Of a DNA stretch of 64,000 nucleotides, positions 25,490 to 33,813 are shown piece by piece. The stretch spans positions 1,103,747 to 1,167,746 of the forward strand of contig NZ_SLVP01000002.1 in assembly GCF_004345425.1 (NCBI RefSeq), written 5' to 3'. Source of the stretch: Paenibacillus sp. BK033. GTDB taxonomy: Bacteria > Bacillota > Bacilli > Paenibacillales > Paenibacillaceae. The first letter of the stretch is position 1; each line of letters starts with the position of its first letter. A program made the translations under genes and the position numbers. The notes under the pieces are model-generated. The model saw only the letters and a list, made by a program, of their open reading frames with translations, ran no database searches and was not told the origin of the DNA.

Positions 25490-26521
25490 CTACTTATTTT
25501 CCCTAATCGAAGAACACGATGCTCCCTCTACGAGTTTACTAGCGATAATGATATGGTCCTGGCCATCGCCTTGGTTGCTGCCAAGCTTATTCATAAGCAG
25601 CTTGACGGACTGCGCTCCCAGCTCGGAGGGCTGCAGGTCCATGCCGGTCAACGGCGGCATGGTCTGATGCATCATGGAAAGGTCGCCGCATATGACAAAC
25701 AGGGAAATATCCTCCGGAATGCGAAGGCCCAGATCCTTAATCGCATTCATCGCATTAAAGGCCGAACGGTCGTCGTCCGCAATAATCGCCGTCACCTTGT
25801 TCTCACCGATAACACGCACCGTCTCCGTATACCCGTAGAGCAAATAATGTTCGGATTGAATTCGCGGCTTGTAATGGTGCATCGAATCGCGCACGGCAAT
25901 CCGATGCTTGGCAAGCGCTTCGACGAAGGCCGTTCTTCTCTCCATGGAGACGGTCGTCCCTTCCGTCGCGTTTAGAAACATGAGATCCCTATGTCCTTTG
26001 GCGATCAGATAATCGCAGATGTCATGCAATATTTTCGCGTTATCGTTGTTTACGGTAGGCGCGTCCTTTACCTGCGAATTGGAAATTTTCCCGACCGTTA
26101 CGAAAGGAATGCCGGTGAGATGGAGCAATCGAATCCGTTCATCCTCTTCCGTTGGGCCAAGCACGATCGCACCGTCAATGGGGTAGCTGGCCAAGGAAGG
26201 CGTCTTCACCTCCAGTACCGGAAGCATATCAAGCAGTACTCTGTAGCCGAACCTGGAAGCCTCCAGCACGACGCCGTTAATGAATTGGTTATGAAAGGCG
26301 CTGAAGAAAAAGTTGCCGTGCGGGATGGTAAGCCCGATCGCCATCGTCTTTTTCGTCACTAGGCTTCTCGCGATGTGATTGGGAACGTAATTCAGCTCTT
26401 TCGACGCCTTGAGCACCCTTTCCGTCACTTCCCTGCTTGTCGGCCTCTTCTGGCTGAACACGTTGGAGACGGTTCCTTTGGATACCCCGGCGAGACGGGC
26501 CACATCATCGATTTTCGCCAT
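25490..26521 (-). CDS. LacI-family transcriptional regulator
   Basis: A 343-residue repressor with an N-terminal LacI helix-turn-helix (residues about 2-50, DVARLAGVSKGTVSNVFSQK, hinge helix PNHIARSLVTKK) and a periplasmic-binding-like sensor domain. It is the last gene of the Opp-type operon, 18 bases after the HAD gene. Two LacI-type palindromes flank the operon promoter at 33.6 kb and are its likely targets. The sensor region has an altered C-terminal effector area (LTGMDLQPSELGAQSVKLL), so the inducer cannot be predicted beyond a sugar or oligosaccharide. Confidence 0.9.
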   Translation of the reverse strand: MAKIDDVARLAGVSKGTVSNVFSQKRPTSREVTERVLKASKELNYVPNHIARSLVTKKTMAIGLTIPHGNFFFSAFHNQFINGVVLEASRFGYRVLLDMLPVLEVKTPSLASYPIDGAIVLGPTEEDERIRLLHLTGIPFVTVGKISNSQVKDAPTVNNDNAKILHDICDYLIAKGHRDLMFLNATEGTTVSMERRTAFVEALAKHRIAVRDSMHHYKPRIQSEHYLLYGYTETVRVIGENKVTAIIADDDRSAFNAMNAIKDLGLRIPEDISLFVICGDLSMMHQTMPPLTGMDLQPSELGAQSVKLLMNKLGSNQGDGQDHIIIASKLVEGASCSSIRENK

Positions 26522-26539
26522 GGATGGTTGCTGCTCCCT

Positions 26540-27115
26540 TTAGGCCTGAACCCGCTTCTTCAAGACAAGCTCTTCATTCAAAAGATCCGCAAGCTCCACA
26601 AGCGCAAGCGGCTCTTCAATCGTGTAATCCGGCCGTTCCGCCGGATCAGGCGAGGACTTCGGATAACGCGAGGTCCAGTTCAGATGCACGCTCGTAATGC
26701 CTGCCGCATTAGCTCCCCGGACGTCGCGAGAGAGGTTGTTGCCGACCATGACGATTCTTTCCCGGTCCCGCTCGTCGAGCAGCATGGCGCCCATCGCTGC
26801 CCTGAACATGCGCGGATCCGGCTTCTCGGCCTTCATCTGCTCGGAGTAGATTAATACTTCGAAATAATCGTAAAGCCCGTTTATCGAAAGCAAATTTTTA
26901 AACGATTGAGCCAGGCCGTCGGCTACGATGGCCAGCCTGTACCCTCGCTCCGCAAGCGTTCTGACCATTTCATCGGCTCCGGGAATGACCTTCCCCTCAA
27001 TAACGACGCCGTGCTCGTCGCGCACCTCCGTGCCTTCGTCGATAATCGTATCTCCGCAATCAAGAAAAATGATAAGTTCTTTGGCTTCATTGCTGTTCGC
27101 TTGTTCCCCGTTCAT
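26540..27115 (-). CDS. HAD-superfamily phosphatase-like hydrolase
   Basis: A 191-residue HAD protein, cytoplasmic. Motif I is FLDCGDTI: the nucleophile Asp is present but the usual acid/base Asp two residues on is Gly, with Asp at +3. Motif III Lys lies in KAEKPDP and motif IV in GNNLSRD. A small cap is predicted between motifs I and II. The start overlaps the stop of the upstream OppF-type gene by four bases, so it is translated with the transporter and may dephosphorylate a sugar phosphate, though the changed motif leaves activity uncertain. Confidence 0.82.
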   Translation of the reverse strand: MNGEQANSNEAKELIIFLDCGDTIIDEGTEVRDEHGVVIEGKVIPGADEMVRTLAERGYRLAIVADGLAQSFKNLLSINGLYDYFEVLIYSEQMKAEKPDPRMFRAAMGAMLLDERDRERIVMVGNNLSRDVRGANAAGITSVHLNWTSRYPKSSPDPAERPDYTIEEPLALVELADLLNEELVLKKRVQA

Positions 27116-28143
27116 GCCTTGCCCCCCTTAATAGCAATTGTTCCGCGTAATGGCAATTGTTCCGCGTAATGGCAAGCCGCCATATGGTTATCTCCGATTT
27201 CCCGCAAGGCGGGCATTTCCTTCACGCATCTCTCCGTCCTGTAAGCACAGCGAGGATGAAAATGACAGCCGCTTGGCGGATTCGCCGGATTCGGCACCTC
27301 GCCCTCGAGGACAATCCTCTCCTTCTTCAGATCAGGATCCGGCTGCGGCACGGCGGAGAGAAGCGCCTCGGTGTACGGATGCCTGGGCTGGCTGAAGATG
27401 GAGTCGACGCCAGCCATCTCCACCACCTTGCCCAGATGCATGACCGCCACGCGGTCAGAAATGTTCTCTACGATCGACAGATCGTGCGAGATAAATATAT
27501 AAGTGATTTTATATTGCTCCTGCAGATCCTTCAACAGATTAATGATTTGGGCTTGAATCGACACGTCCAGCGCGGATACCGCTTCGTCGCAAACGATCAG
27601 CCTCGGCTGGGTGATTAGCGCCCGCGCAATCGCGATTCGCTGCCGCTGCCCTCCGGAGAAGGCATGCGGATACCGTTTTAAGTAGCTGACGTTTAATCCC
27701 GTTTTCTCGGCGATGGCCGACACCCTCCGCTCCACCTCCGATTTGGGCAGCTTGAAGTTGGCGATGAGAGGCTCCGATATAATATCGAATACGCTCATCC
27801 GCGGACTTAACGAAGAATACGGGTCCTGGAAAATCATCTGAATGTCTTTTCTTAATTTTTTCGATTCGGCACCTTTCAGCTTCAGAAAATCAACGGCCTC
27901 TCCGCTTGCCGTTCGGTAGACGACTTCGCCGGAAGAAGCATTCATCCCCCTCACGATGCACCTTCCCAGCGTCGTCTTGCCGCAGCCCGATTCTCCGACG
28001 ATGCTCAGCGTTTCCCCCTCTTGCAGCTGAAAGGAAACGTCCTGAAGCACGCGCACGGATGCCGGCTTCGCAAACAATGCCTTCTTTGACTTTACTTTGA
28101 AATCCTTGTTGAGATTTTTAATTTCGAGTATGGGCCTCGCCAT
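27112..28143 (-). CDS. Opp/Dpp-type ABC importer ATPase (F subunit)
   Basis: A 343-residue ATP-binding protein that energises the importer with its D partner. Walker A GESGCGKTT, signature FSGGQRQR and Walker B LIVCDEAVSALD are intact. The C-terminal oligopeptide-type extension with FHPRCAYRTERC holds Cys residues that bind a [4Fe-4S] cluster in this family. Start taken as the ATG of MARPILEI at 28143, two bases after the upstream TAA, with GGGGAGGG 8 bases ahead. Confidence 0.93.
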   Translation of the reverse strand: MARPILEIKNLNKDFKVKSKKALFAKPASVRVLQDVSFQLQEGETLSIVGESGCGKTTLGRCIVRGMNASSGEVVYRTASGEAVDFLKLKGAESKKLRKDIQMIFQDPYSSLSPRMSVFDIISEPLIANFKLPKSEVERRVSAIAEKTGLNVSYLKRYPHAFSGGQRQRIAIARALITQPRLIVCDEAVSALDVSIQAQIINLLKDLQEQYKITYIFISHDLSIVENISDRVAVMHLGKVVEMAGVDSIFSQPRHPYTEALLSAVPQPDPDLKKERIVLEGEVPNPANPPSGCHFHPRCAYRTERCVKEMPALREIGDNHMAACHYAEQLPLRGTIAIKGGKA

Positions 28144-28145
28144 CG

Positions 28146-29189
28146 TTATTGCCCTCCCCGCGGGTCCGAGTACAAGAAACACCTGACCGTATGACCGCCC
28201 GAAATTTGCGTCGCGGGCACGGACTGCTTATTGCATACGCCCTCGATCCTGTCCTTGCAGCGGTCGTAAAAGCCGCACATCGGCGGCATATTGACCGGCA
28301 CCGGCACCGAGCCTTCGATCGATTCGAGCCGTTTCGTTTTATTGCCGCCAAGCCTCGGCATCGAGCGCAAGAGACCTTTCGTATACGGATGCTTCGGATT
28401 GCGGAAAATCTCCTTCATCGGCGCCTGCTCAACGATTTTGCCGAGATACATGACGGCCACTTCGTCGCACATTTCCGCGATTATGCCCAAATCATGCGTC
28501 ACCAGCAGAATCGCCATGCCGAATTCCTGCTGCAGCCGCTTCATCAGCTCCAGTACCTGGGCTTGAATCGTCACATCGAGCGCTGTGGTCGGCTCGTCGG
28601 CAATCAACAGCTCGGGGTTGCACGACAGCGCCATCGAGATCATGGCCCTCTGCCGCATGCCGCCGGAGAACTCATGCGGGTACTGATCAAACCGCTTCTC
28701 CTGATCGGATATGCCAACCTTGCCGAGCATCTCGAGCGCGATTCTTTTCGCTTCCTTCTTGCTTCTGGTCCGGTGAATCAGAATGGCTTCCATGATCTGA
28801 TTGCCTATCGTATACATCGGCGAGAAAGCCGTCATCGGCTCTTGAAAGATCATCGCGATTTTTCGCCCGCGTATGGAACGGATTTTCCGGCCGTTCGGGT
28901 CCAAAGCGAGCAGATTGAGAGGCTCCTCCTTCGCCTCGGGCTCCTGCGACGACCGGTACGCGATCGTCCCCGAGGTTTCGCATTCCTTCGGGTTAATGCC
29001 GATAAGCGCCCTGCTCGTCAAGCTTTTGCCGCAGCCCGACTCCCCTACAAGGCCTAACGTTCGGCCTCTTCGGATTTCGAAGTCGACCCCGTCCACGGCG
29101 TTCATTACGCCGTTGTCCATCCGAATCCGAATCTTCAGGTCCTGGACCCGGAGAAGCGGCTGCTGCGGTTGAGCGGCGTCTGCTGTCAT
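28146..29189 (-). CDS. Opp/Dpp-type ABC importer ATPase (D subunit)
   Basis: A 347-residue ATPase with Walker A GESGCGKS, signature SGGMRQRAM and Walker B LLIADEPTTALD, plus the C-terminal FYDRCKDRIEGVC segment of the Opp/Dpp family. GAGGGG precedes the ATG. Forms the heterodimeric motor with the next gene product. The preceding permease gene ends 33 bases upstream, so all five transport genes form one unit. Confidence 0.93.
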   Translation of the reverse strand: MTADAAQPQQPLLRVQDLKIRIRMDNGVMNAVDGVDFEIRRGRTLGLVGESGCGKSLTSRALIGINPKECETSGTIAYRSSQEPEAKEEPLNLLALDPNGRKIRSIRGRKIAMIFQEPMTAFSPMYTIGNQIMEAILIHRTRSKKEAKRIALEMLGKVGISDQEKRFDQYPHEFSGGMRQRAMISMALSCNPELLIADEPTTALDVTIQAQVLELMKRLQQEFGMAILLVTHDLGIIAEMCDEVAVMYLGKIVEQAPMKEIFRNPKHPYTKGLLRSMPRLGGNKTKRLESIEGSVPVPVNMPPMCGFYDRCKDRIEGVCNKQSVPATQISGGHTVRCFLYSDPRGGQ

Positions 29190-29222
29190 AGGTATCCCCT
29201 CGCTATAACCTTAAATTTTGAC

Positions 29223-30359
29223 CTACCTTTTGTACGGATCCGCCGCGTCGCGCAAGCCGTCTCCCAAAAAGTTGAACGTCAAGACGGTGAGAATGACTGT
29301 GCCAAGCGGAATGATTTTCCATGGATACAGAGCAATATTGTCGATTTTCTGCGCTTCCTGCAGCAGCACGCCCCAGCTGGTGGCGGGGGACCGAATGCCA
29401 AGGCCAAGGAAGCTCATGGCCGTCTCGGCCAAAATCATGCCGGGAATCGCCAGCGTCGTTGCAACGACCAGATAGCTGATGAAGCCGGGCAGCAAATGCT
29501 TGACCATGATTTTCGAGTCGCTGACGCCTGCGATTTTGGCCGCAACGACGTAATCCTCATTTTTTAGGGATATAAACTTGCCCCGCACAACCCTCGCAAG
29601 CCCCGTCCACTCGATGAACGCAAAGATAATAACAATGTAGAAATACATTCGGACGACCGGAATGCGCGGAGGAATCGCAGCGGACAACGCCATCCATAAC
29701 GGCAGGGTCGGGAAGGAACGTATGATTTCGATAACCCTTTGAATGACGGCGTCAACCCAGCCTCCGAAATAGCCTGACGCGCCGCCGATAATCAATCCTA
29801 ATACGAAGCTGATGCCAACCCCTACCAGAGGAATGCTTAACGAAACCTGACTTCCAAGCAAAATGCGGGAAAACAAATCCCGTCCGAGCGAATCCGTGCC
29901 GAGTAGGAAGAGCCGGCCGGGCTCCTTGACGCCAATCAAATGCGTGGAAGAAGGGATGAGGCCAAGAAACTTATACTTTTCCCCTTTAACGAAAAATTGC
30001 AGCCGATATTTCTTCTCCGTGTCGGCGGTGAACGTTTTGCGCATCGTCTCCGGATCGCGCCCCGACTTTAGCCCGTATACGAAAGGCCGGATATGAAACT
30101 TCCCTTCCGCATCGACAAATCGAAGCTTCATGGGTGCCGCGTTCACATACTTGCTATCGTAGTTCTCCAGCCCGTAAGGAGCCAGGAACTGCGCGAACAG
30201 CGCACCTGCGTAGAGAAAGGCCAATATAACGAGGCTGACCCGGGCCAGCTTATGCTTCTTGAATCTTACATACATGAGACGCCATTGCGAGCTGTAGTTT
30301 AAGTCTTTATCAATGGCCGGCTCCGTGGCAGCGGCTTGTCGTCTTCCGAATCGTCTCAT
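29223..30359 (-). CDS. Opp/Dpp-type ABC permease (C subunit)
   Basis: A 378-residue permease. After an N-terminal helix comes a large external segment (about 65-165) that is longer than in most DppC proteins, then five helices with the ATPase-docking VAAKIAGVSDSKIMVKHLLP loop. The C-terminus has the typical SFLGLGIRSPATSWGVLLQEA sequence. It starts three bases after the oppB-type gene stop. The large external domain is common in Opp-type importers from Paenibacillus sugar loci. Confidence 0.9.
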   Translation of the reverse strand: MRRFGRRQAAATEPAIDKDLNYSSQWRLMYVRFKKHKLARVSLVILAFLYAGALFAQFLAPYGLENYDSKYVNAAPMKLRFVDAEGKFHIRPFVYGLKSGRDPETMRKTFTADTEKKYRLQFFVKGEKYKFLGLIPSSTHLIGVKEPGRLFLLGTDSLGRDLFSRILLGSQVSLSIPLVGVGISFVLGLIIGGASGYFGGWVDAVIQRVIEIIRSFPTLPLWMALSAAIPPRIPVVRMYFYIVIIFAFIEWTGLARVVRGKFISLKNEDYVVAAKIAGVSDSKIMVKHLLPGFISYLVVATTLAIPGMILAETAMSFLGLGIRSPATSWGVLLQEAQKIDNIALYPWKIIPLGTVILTVLTFNFLGDGLRDAADPYKR

Positions 30360-30362
30360 CGT

Positions 30363-31361
30363 TTAGGTACCCCTGAATTCCGTGCGAATTTTCGGATCCA
30401 GCCACGCGAGCAGAATATCCGAAATCAACGTTCCGAGCACGGTGAGCAGCGCCATGAACAGCAGCCAAGTCCCTGCCAGATACATGTCCTGTCCCAGCAA
30501 GGCATTAAACATGACCGGTCCTTGAATCGGCAAATTAAGAACAATTGCCGTGATGGTGGAGCCGGTGAAGATCGACGTAAGCGACCATCCGAACGTACTG
30601 ACAATAGGATTCAGCGCCGCCCGCGTCGGGTATTTGAACAAAATCTTCCTCTCCGATAAGCCTTTCGCTCTTGCCGTAACGACGTTTGGCTTATTCAGCT
30701 CATCCAGCATCTGGCCGCGCATAACGCGGATTAAATCCGCCGTCCCGGACAACCCGATAACGATGACGGGAATGACCATATGCTTAGCCAAATCGATCGC
30801 CTTGTCCATCGACCACGGCGCATTCACGTATTCCGCGGAGAACAGGCCAAGCAGCGGATCGCCAAACCACGTGTAGGAGAGGAACATCAGAATGACGGCC
30901 ATCAGAAAATGCGGCGTCGCCATCCCGAGAAAGCTCAGTCCCGAGAAAAAATAGTCGCCAATCGAATATTGCTTGACCGCGCAATAAATACCGATCGGAA
31001 TCGCCACGAGATATTGGAATGCCATTGTGACCAGGGAAACGGTCAGCGTAAGACCCATATATTGCTCAATGACGGCCAGCACAGGCTTGTTATAGTTAAA
31101 GGAGAAGCCAAAGTCACCATGCCATACAATGTCCTTGACCCAAATGAAATACTGCTCGTAAACGGGACGGTCAAGCCCGAGATCCGCCCGCATCGCATCC
31201 ATATCCTCCTGCGTGAATACCTCCCCGGCAACCGATGCTTCAGCCGCGTAATTGGATACGTAATCGCCGGGTGGCAGCTGTATAATGTAGAACACGATGA
31301 CGGATATGAAAAACACGACTGGGACGGCCAGCAAAATACGCTTCAACGTGTATTGCAGCAC
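30363..31361 (-). CDS. Opp/Dpp-type ABC permease (B subunit)
   Basis: A 332-residue permease with the family N-terminus LQYTLKRILLAVPVVFFISVIVF, an external loop with PPGDYV and the docking loop RAKGLSERKILFKYPTRAALNP. I set the start at the GTG at 31361, which has GGGGAGGAG 10 bases upstream and opens the conserved first helix; the open frame upstream to 31466 has no ribosome site and overlaps a hairpin. The hairpin between this gene and the solute-binding protein gene may give unequal expression. Confidence 0.88.
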   Translation of the reverse strand: MLQYTLKRILLAVPVVFFISVIVFYIIQLPPGDYVSNYAAEASVAGEVFTQEDMDAMRADLGLDRPVYEQYFIWVKDIVWHGDFGFSFNYNKPVLAVIEQYMGLTLTVSLVTMAFQYLVAIPIGIYCAVKQYSIGDYFFSGLSFLGMATPHFLMAVILMFLSYTWFGDPLLGLFSAEYVNAPWSMDKAIDLAKHMVIPVIVIGLSGTADLIRVMRGQMLDELNKPNVVTARAKGLSERKILFKYPTRAALNPIVSTFGWSLTSIFTGSTITAIVLNLPIQGPVMFNALLGQDMYLAGTWLLFMALLTVLGTLISDILLAWLDPKIRTEFRGT

Positions 31362-31425
31362 CTTGTTATTTCTCCTCCCCTTGACATTCGGCCTTGCGCG
31401 AATGTCATCAGAATGACCCGTTGCG

Positions 31426-31451
31426 AAGGGAAGAGCTCCCGCTCTCCCCTT
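31426..31451 (-). other. Intercistronic hairpin after the family 5 SBP gene
   Basis: The stem AAGGGAAGAGC/GCTCTCCCCTT (one mismatch, loop TCCC) lies 24 bases past the SBP stop and ahead of oppB, with no U tract. It matches the arrangement after two other SBP genes in the window. Confidence 0.65.
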
Positions 31452-31474
31452 GCCGCACGCGTGCAAAACAAAGG

Positions 31475-33472
31475 TTACTTCTTCAAATAAAACTGCGCGG
31501 GATGAGCGGCTCCAAGCGAACGGAACTCGTCGGCCCAGATCAAATCTTCCGGAATGTTACCCATCTTGTTGGATGCCGTGATAAGGGTTGGCGTTGGGCC
31601 TGCGTATCCGATTACCCATTGATTTTTCATATGCAGCTTAACGATCTCATCGCCGAGCCGGTTAATCTCATCGGTTGTTGAGGCAGCCTTAATCTGATCC
31701 CAGTACTCCAGAATCTTAGCGACGTCTCCCTCCGGCTTTACGCCCTCCTTCCCTCCCGAAGAAACATACAAGCCGTATTGGCCGTACCACGGAGTCAGTA
31801 CCCGAAGCGGCACAAGCGCATCGGGACGGTAAGCCACGTTCACGACGGAAATATTCTCGATGCTCACCGGCACCTGATTGGAATACTTCAGCTCTTGCAG
31901 CGTCGCTTGATCGACAAGCTTCACGTTTGTCTTAATGCCCATGTCCTCGTAAAATTTCTTGAGAAGCTCCGTGTAATTGGCGCTTGCCTCCGAGGAGTCC
32001 ATAATCGTGAGGGTTACGTCCGAGCCGTCGGGGAACAGCCGGAAGTTATTTTTGTCGCGTTTCGTTAAACCAATCTCGTCGAGCAGCGCGTTCGCCCGTT
32101 CGGGATCGAAGCTGGCCCATTGATCCGCCCAGCCTTCCTGATAGCCCACAAGCCCTTCCTGAACGGAAGCCTGGATCGGATCCGCGATACCGTTCGTCAC
32201 AATCTCCGTAATCTCCGTGCGGTTCACCCCAAGAGAGAGCGCTTCCCTGAATCGGATATCCTGGAATAGCTTGCGAAGGTTAGGATCGTCGACGGTTTGG
32301 TTGAGCTGGATGCCCGAGGTCATCCATGCCGGCTGCTGCCAAGCGATAACGCGGTAATCGCCCTTCTTCTCGTTTTCCTTCAGTACCGTGAAATCCTGCG
32401 CCCCGAACGTGGACAAGTTAAAGTCGCCCGCCAGCGTGCCGAGAACGCGTTGGCTCGGATCCTGGATCTTCGTTGCGACAATCCGGTCCATGTAAGGCAG
32501 CTGATTGCCTTCCGGGTCCGTTTTCCAATAATACGGATTCCGTTCCATGATGAACTGGTCGCTGTTCGGATCGTTCTTCGCCACCCATGGGCGGAGCGTC
32601 GGAATTTGCGGATAAAGCCAGTAATAATAACCGGTTTCCTTCAGGAACGCGGTCGTATCCTCGAAGCCCCACTGTTTGGCGATCTCCAGCGCTTTGTCCT
32701 CGCCGACCAGCTCGGGCAGGATCGTCTTGTGGAAATGCGCAGGCGCGAAAAACCATTTATTGTCGATCGCAACCCGTTCGAGAAATTGAACGCTTGGATA
32801 TTTATGAACAACCTTGAACGTATAATCGTCCACCTTCGTGACCGTGGCCAGCGCCTTATCGCCGGTAACCGGGTCAACCGAGTAATAAGCATCGTAAATC
32901 GCCTTGCCGAAGGTTTCCTTCGTCAGCATGTGCTCCCAATAGAACAGCACGTCGTCCGCTGTAAACGGCTCGCCGTCGGACCATTTCATGCCTTCCCGGA
33001 GATGGATGATGAATTCGGTTGAATTTTCATTGACTTCATAGCTTTTGGCAACGTTCGGCTCGACGCCGCTGCCGTCCTTGTTGAAACGGAAAAGCGCCTC
33101 CTCCGTCGGCTGTCCGACGGCCCACTTGTCGCCCGGCCCCGTCCACGCCATTGTCCAGTCGCCGCCGTACTGTCCGATTTCGTCGACAACCGGCTCCACC
33201 ATGACATCTGCTTGGACTGGCAGGCGCTCCGCCAACGGAGGAAGCGTGCCGTCTGCTACAAGCTTGGCAAGCATAGGTGCTTCCTTGGAGGCTGTGCCTT
33301 CACCACCCCCTCCGCCGCCCTTGTCTTCCTCCTTGTCCGTGCCTTTACTGTCGTTGCTCGGCTCCCCGGCCGCGTTTGACGGTGCCGGCGAATTATTGTT
33401 ATTCGTACACCCTGCCGCAATAATGGTAAAGATGACAAACAGAATAACCAGCAGCTTCCTTTGTCTCCTCAA
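31475..33472 (-). CDS. Family 5 solute-binding lipoprotein (Opp/Dpp type)
   Basis: Extracellular substrate-binding protein of 666 residues, larger than peptide-binding DppA/OppA (about 530-550) and in the range seen for oligosaccharide-binding family 5 proteins. It has a lipoprotein signal (lipobox IAAGC near residue 20), an acidic and Gly-rich linker and the family segment LREGMKWSDGEPFTADDVLFY. I chose the TTG at 33472 because GGAGGGG stands 6 bases ahead and it gives a normal lipoprotein signal; the longer frame from 33574 has no site. First gene of the operon, preceded by a promoter between two LacI-type palindromes. Xylo- or cello-oligosaccharides are more likely than peptides (inference). 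Confidence 0.88.
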   Translation of the reverse strand: MRRQRKLLVILFVIFTIIAAGCTNNNNSPAPSNAAGEPSNDSKGTDKEEDKGGGGGGEGTASKEAPMLAKLVADGTLPPLAERLPVQADVMVEPVVDEIGQYGGDWTMAWTGPGDKWAVGQPTEEALFRFNKDGSGVEPNVAKSYEVNENSTEFIIHLREGMKWSDGEPFTADDVLFYWEHMLTKETFGKAIYDAYYSVDPVTGDKALATVTKVDDYTFKVVHKYPSVQFLERVAIDNKWFFAPAHFHKTILPELVGEDKALEIAKQWGFEDTTAFLKETGYYYWLYPQIPTLRPWVAKNDPNSDQFIMERNPYYWKTDPEGNQLPYMDRIVATKIQDPSQRVLGTLAGDFNLSTFGAQDFTVLKENEKKGDYRVIAWQQPAWMTSGIQLNQTVDDPNLRKLFQDIRFREALSLGVNRTEITEIVTNGIADPIQASVQEGLVGYQEGWADQWASFDPERANALLDEIGLTKRDKNNFRLFPDGSDVTLTIMDSSEASANYTELLKKFYEDMGIKTNVKLVDQATLQELKYSNQVPVSIENISVVNVAYRPDALVPLRVLTPWYGQYGLYVSSGGKEGVKPEGDVAKILEYWDQIKAASTTDEINRLGDEIVKLHMKNQWVIGYAGPTPTLITASNKMGNIPEDLIWADEFRSLGAAHPAQFYLKK

Positions 33473-33585
33473 AATGAACCCCTCCATTCGTGATTTTGCT
33501 TGTTCTCGATACCTGCGCTCCCTTATTCCTTGACTTAAGCCGATTCTTGGCTGCCGTGAAGACCCGATCTTCACCTCCGCTGCTG

Positions 33586-33599
33586 TTAAACCGGTTTAA
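33586..33599. promoter_or_regulatory. LacI-type operator downstream of the promoter
   Basis: TTAAACCGGTTTAA is a perfect 14-bp palindrome with the central CG step typical of LacI-family operators. It lies about 10 bases past the -10 on the minus strand, in the 5' leader of the family 5 SBP gene, where bound repressor would block transcription. The LacI gene at the end of this operon is the obvious candidate. Confidence 0.75.
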
Positions 33600-33609
33600 T
33601 TTTTTGTAA

Positions 33610-33658
33610 ATTGTATGCGCTTTATTTGAAAGAATGTCATCTTTTAAAGCGGTTTAAA
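33610..33658 (-). promoter_or_regulatory. Opp-type operon promoter with second operator
   Basis: On the minus strand TACAAT (plus 33610-33615) is preceded by ATGACA/GACATT-like sequence 17-19 bases upstream. A second palindrome, TTTAAAGCGGTTTAAA (33643-33658), lies upstream of it; operator centres are about 58 bp apart, allowing looping. A cre-like site (33611-33626, 14/16) overlaps the -10. The rest of the 340-bp gene-free stretch 33473-33813 holds only this region and the terminator at 33744. Confidence 0.6.
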
Positions 33659-33743
33659 ATACGAATCCAAAAAATATAAAGCGCTTCACCAACTTATCCA
33701 TATGCCTGACCGGCAGGAACCCTTTTGTATCGGCACAAGCAAT

Positions 33744-33786
33744 AAAAAAAGACAATTTCCTCATCGTTACCGAAGAAATTGTCTTT
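33744..33786 (-). terminator. Intrinsic terminator after the SGNH hydrolase gene
   Basis: 12-bp stem AAAGACAATTTC/GAAATTGTCTTT followed by a U run on the minus strand, 28 bases past the SGNH hydrolase stop. It separates that gene from the Opp-type operon. Confidence 0.93.
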
Positions 33787-33813
33787 GTTCCGTTCTAAAT
33801 GCAGAGTGAAAAA

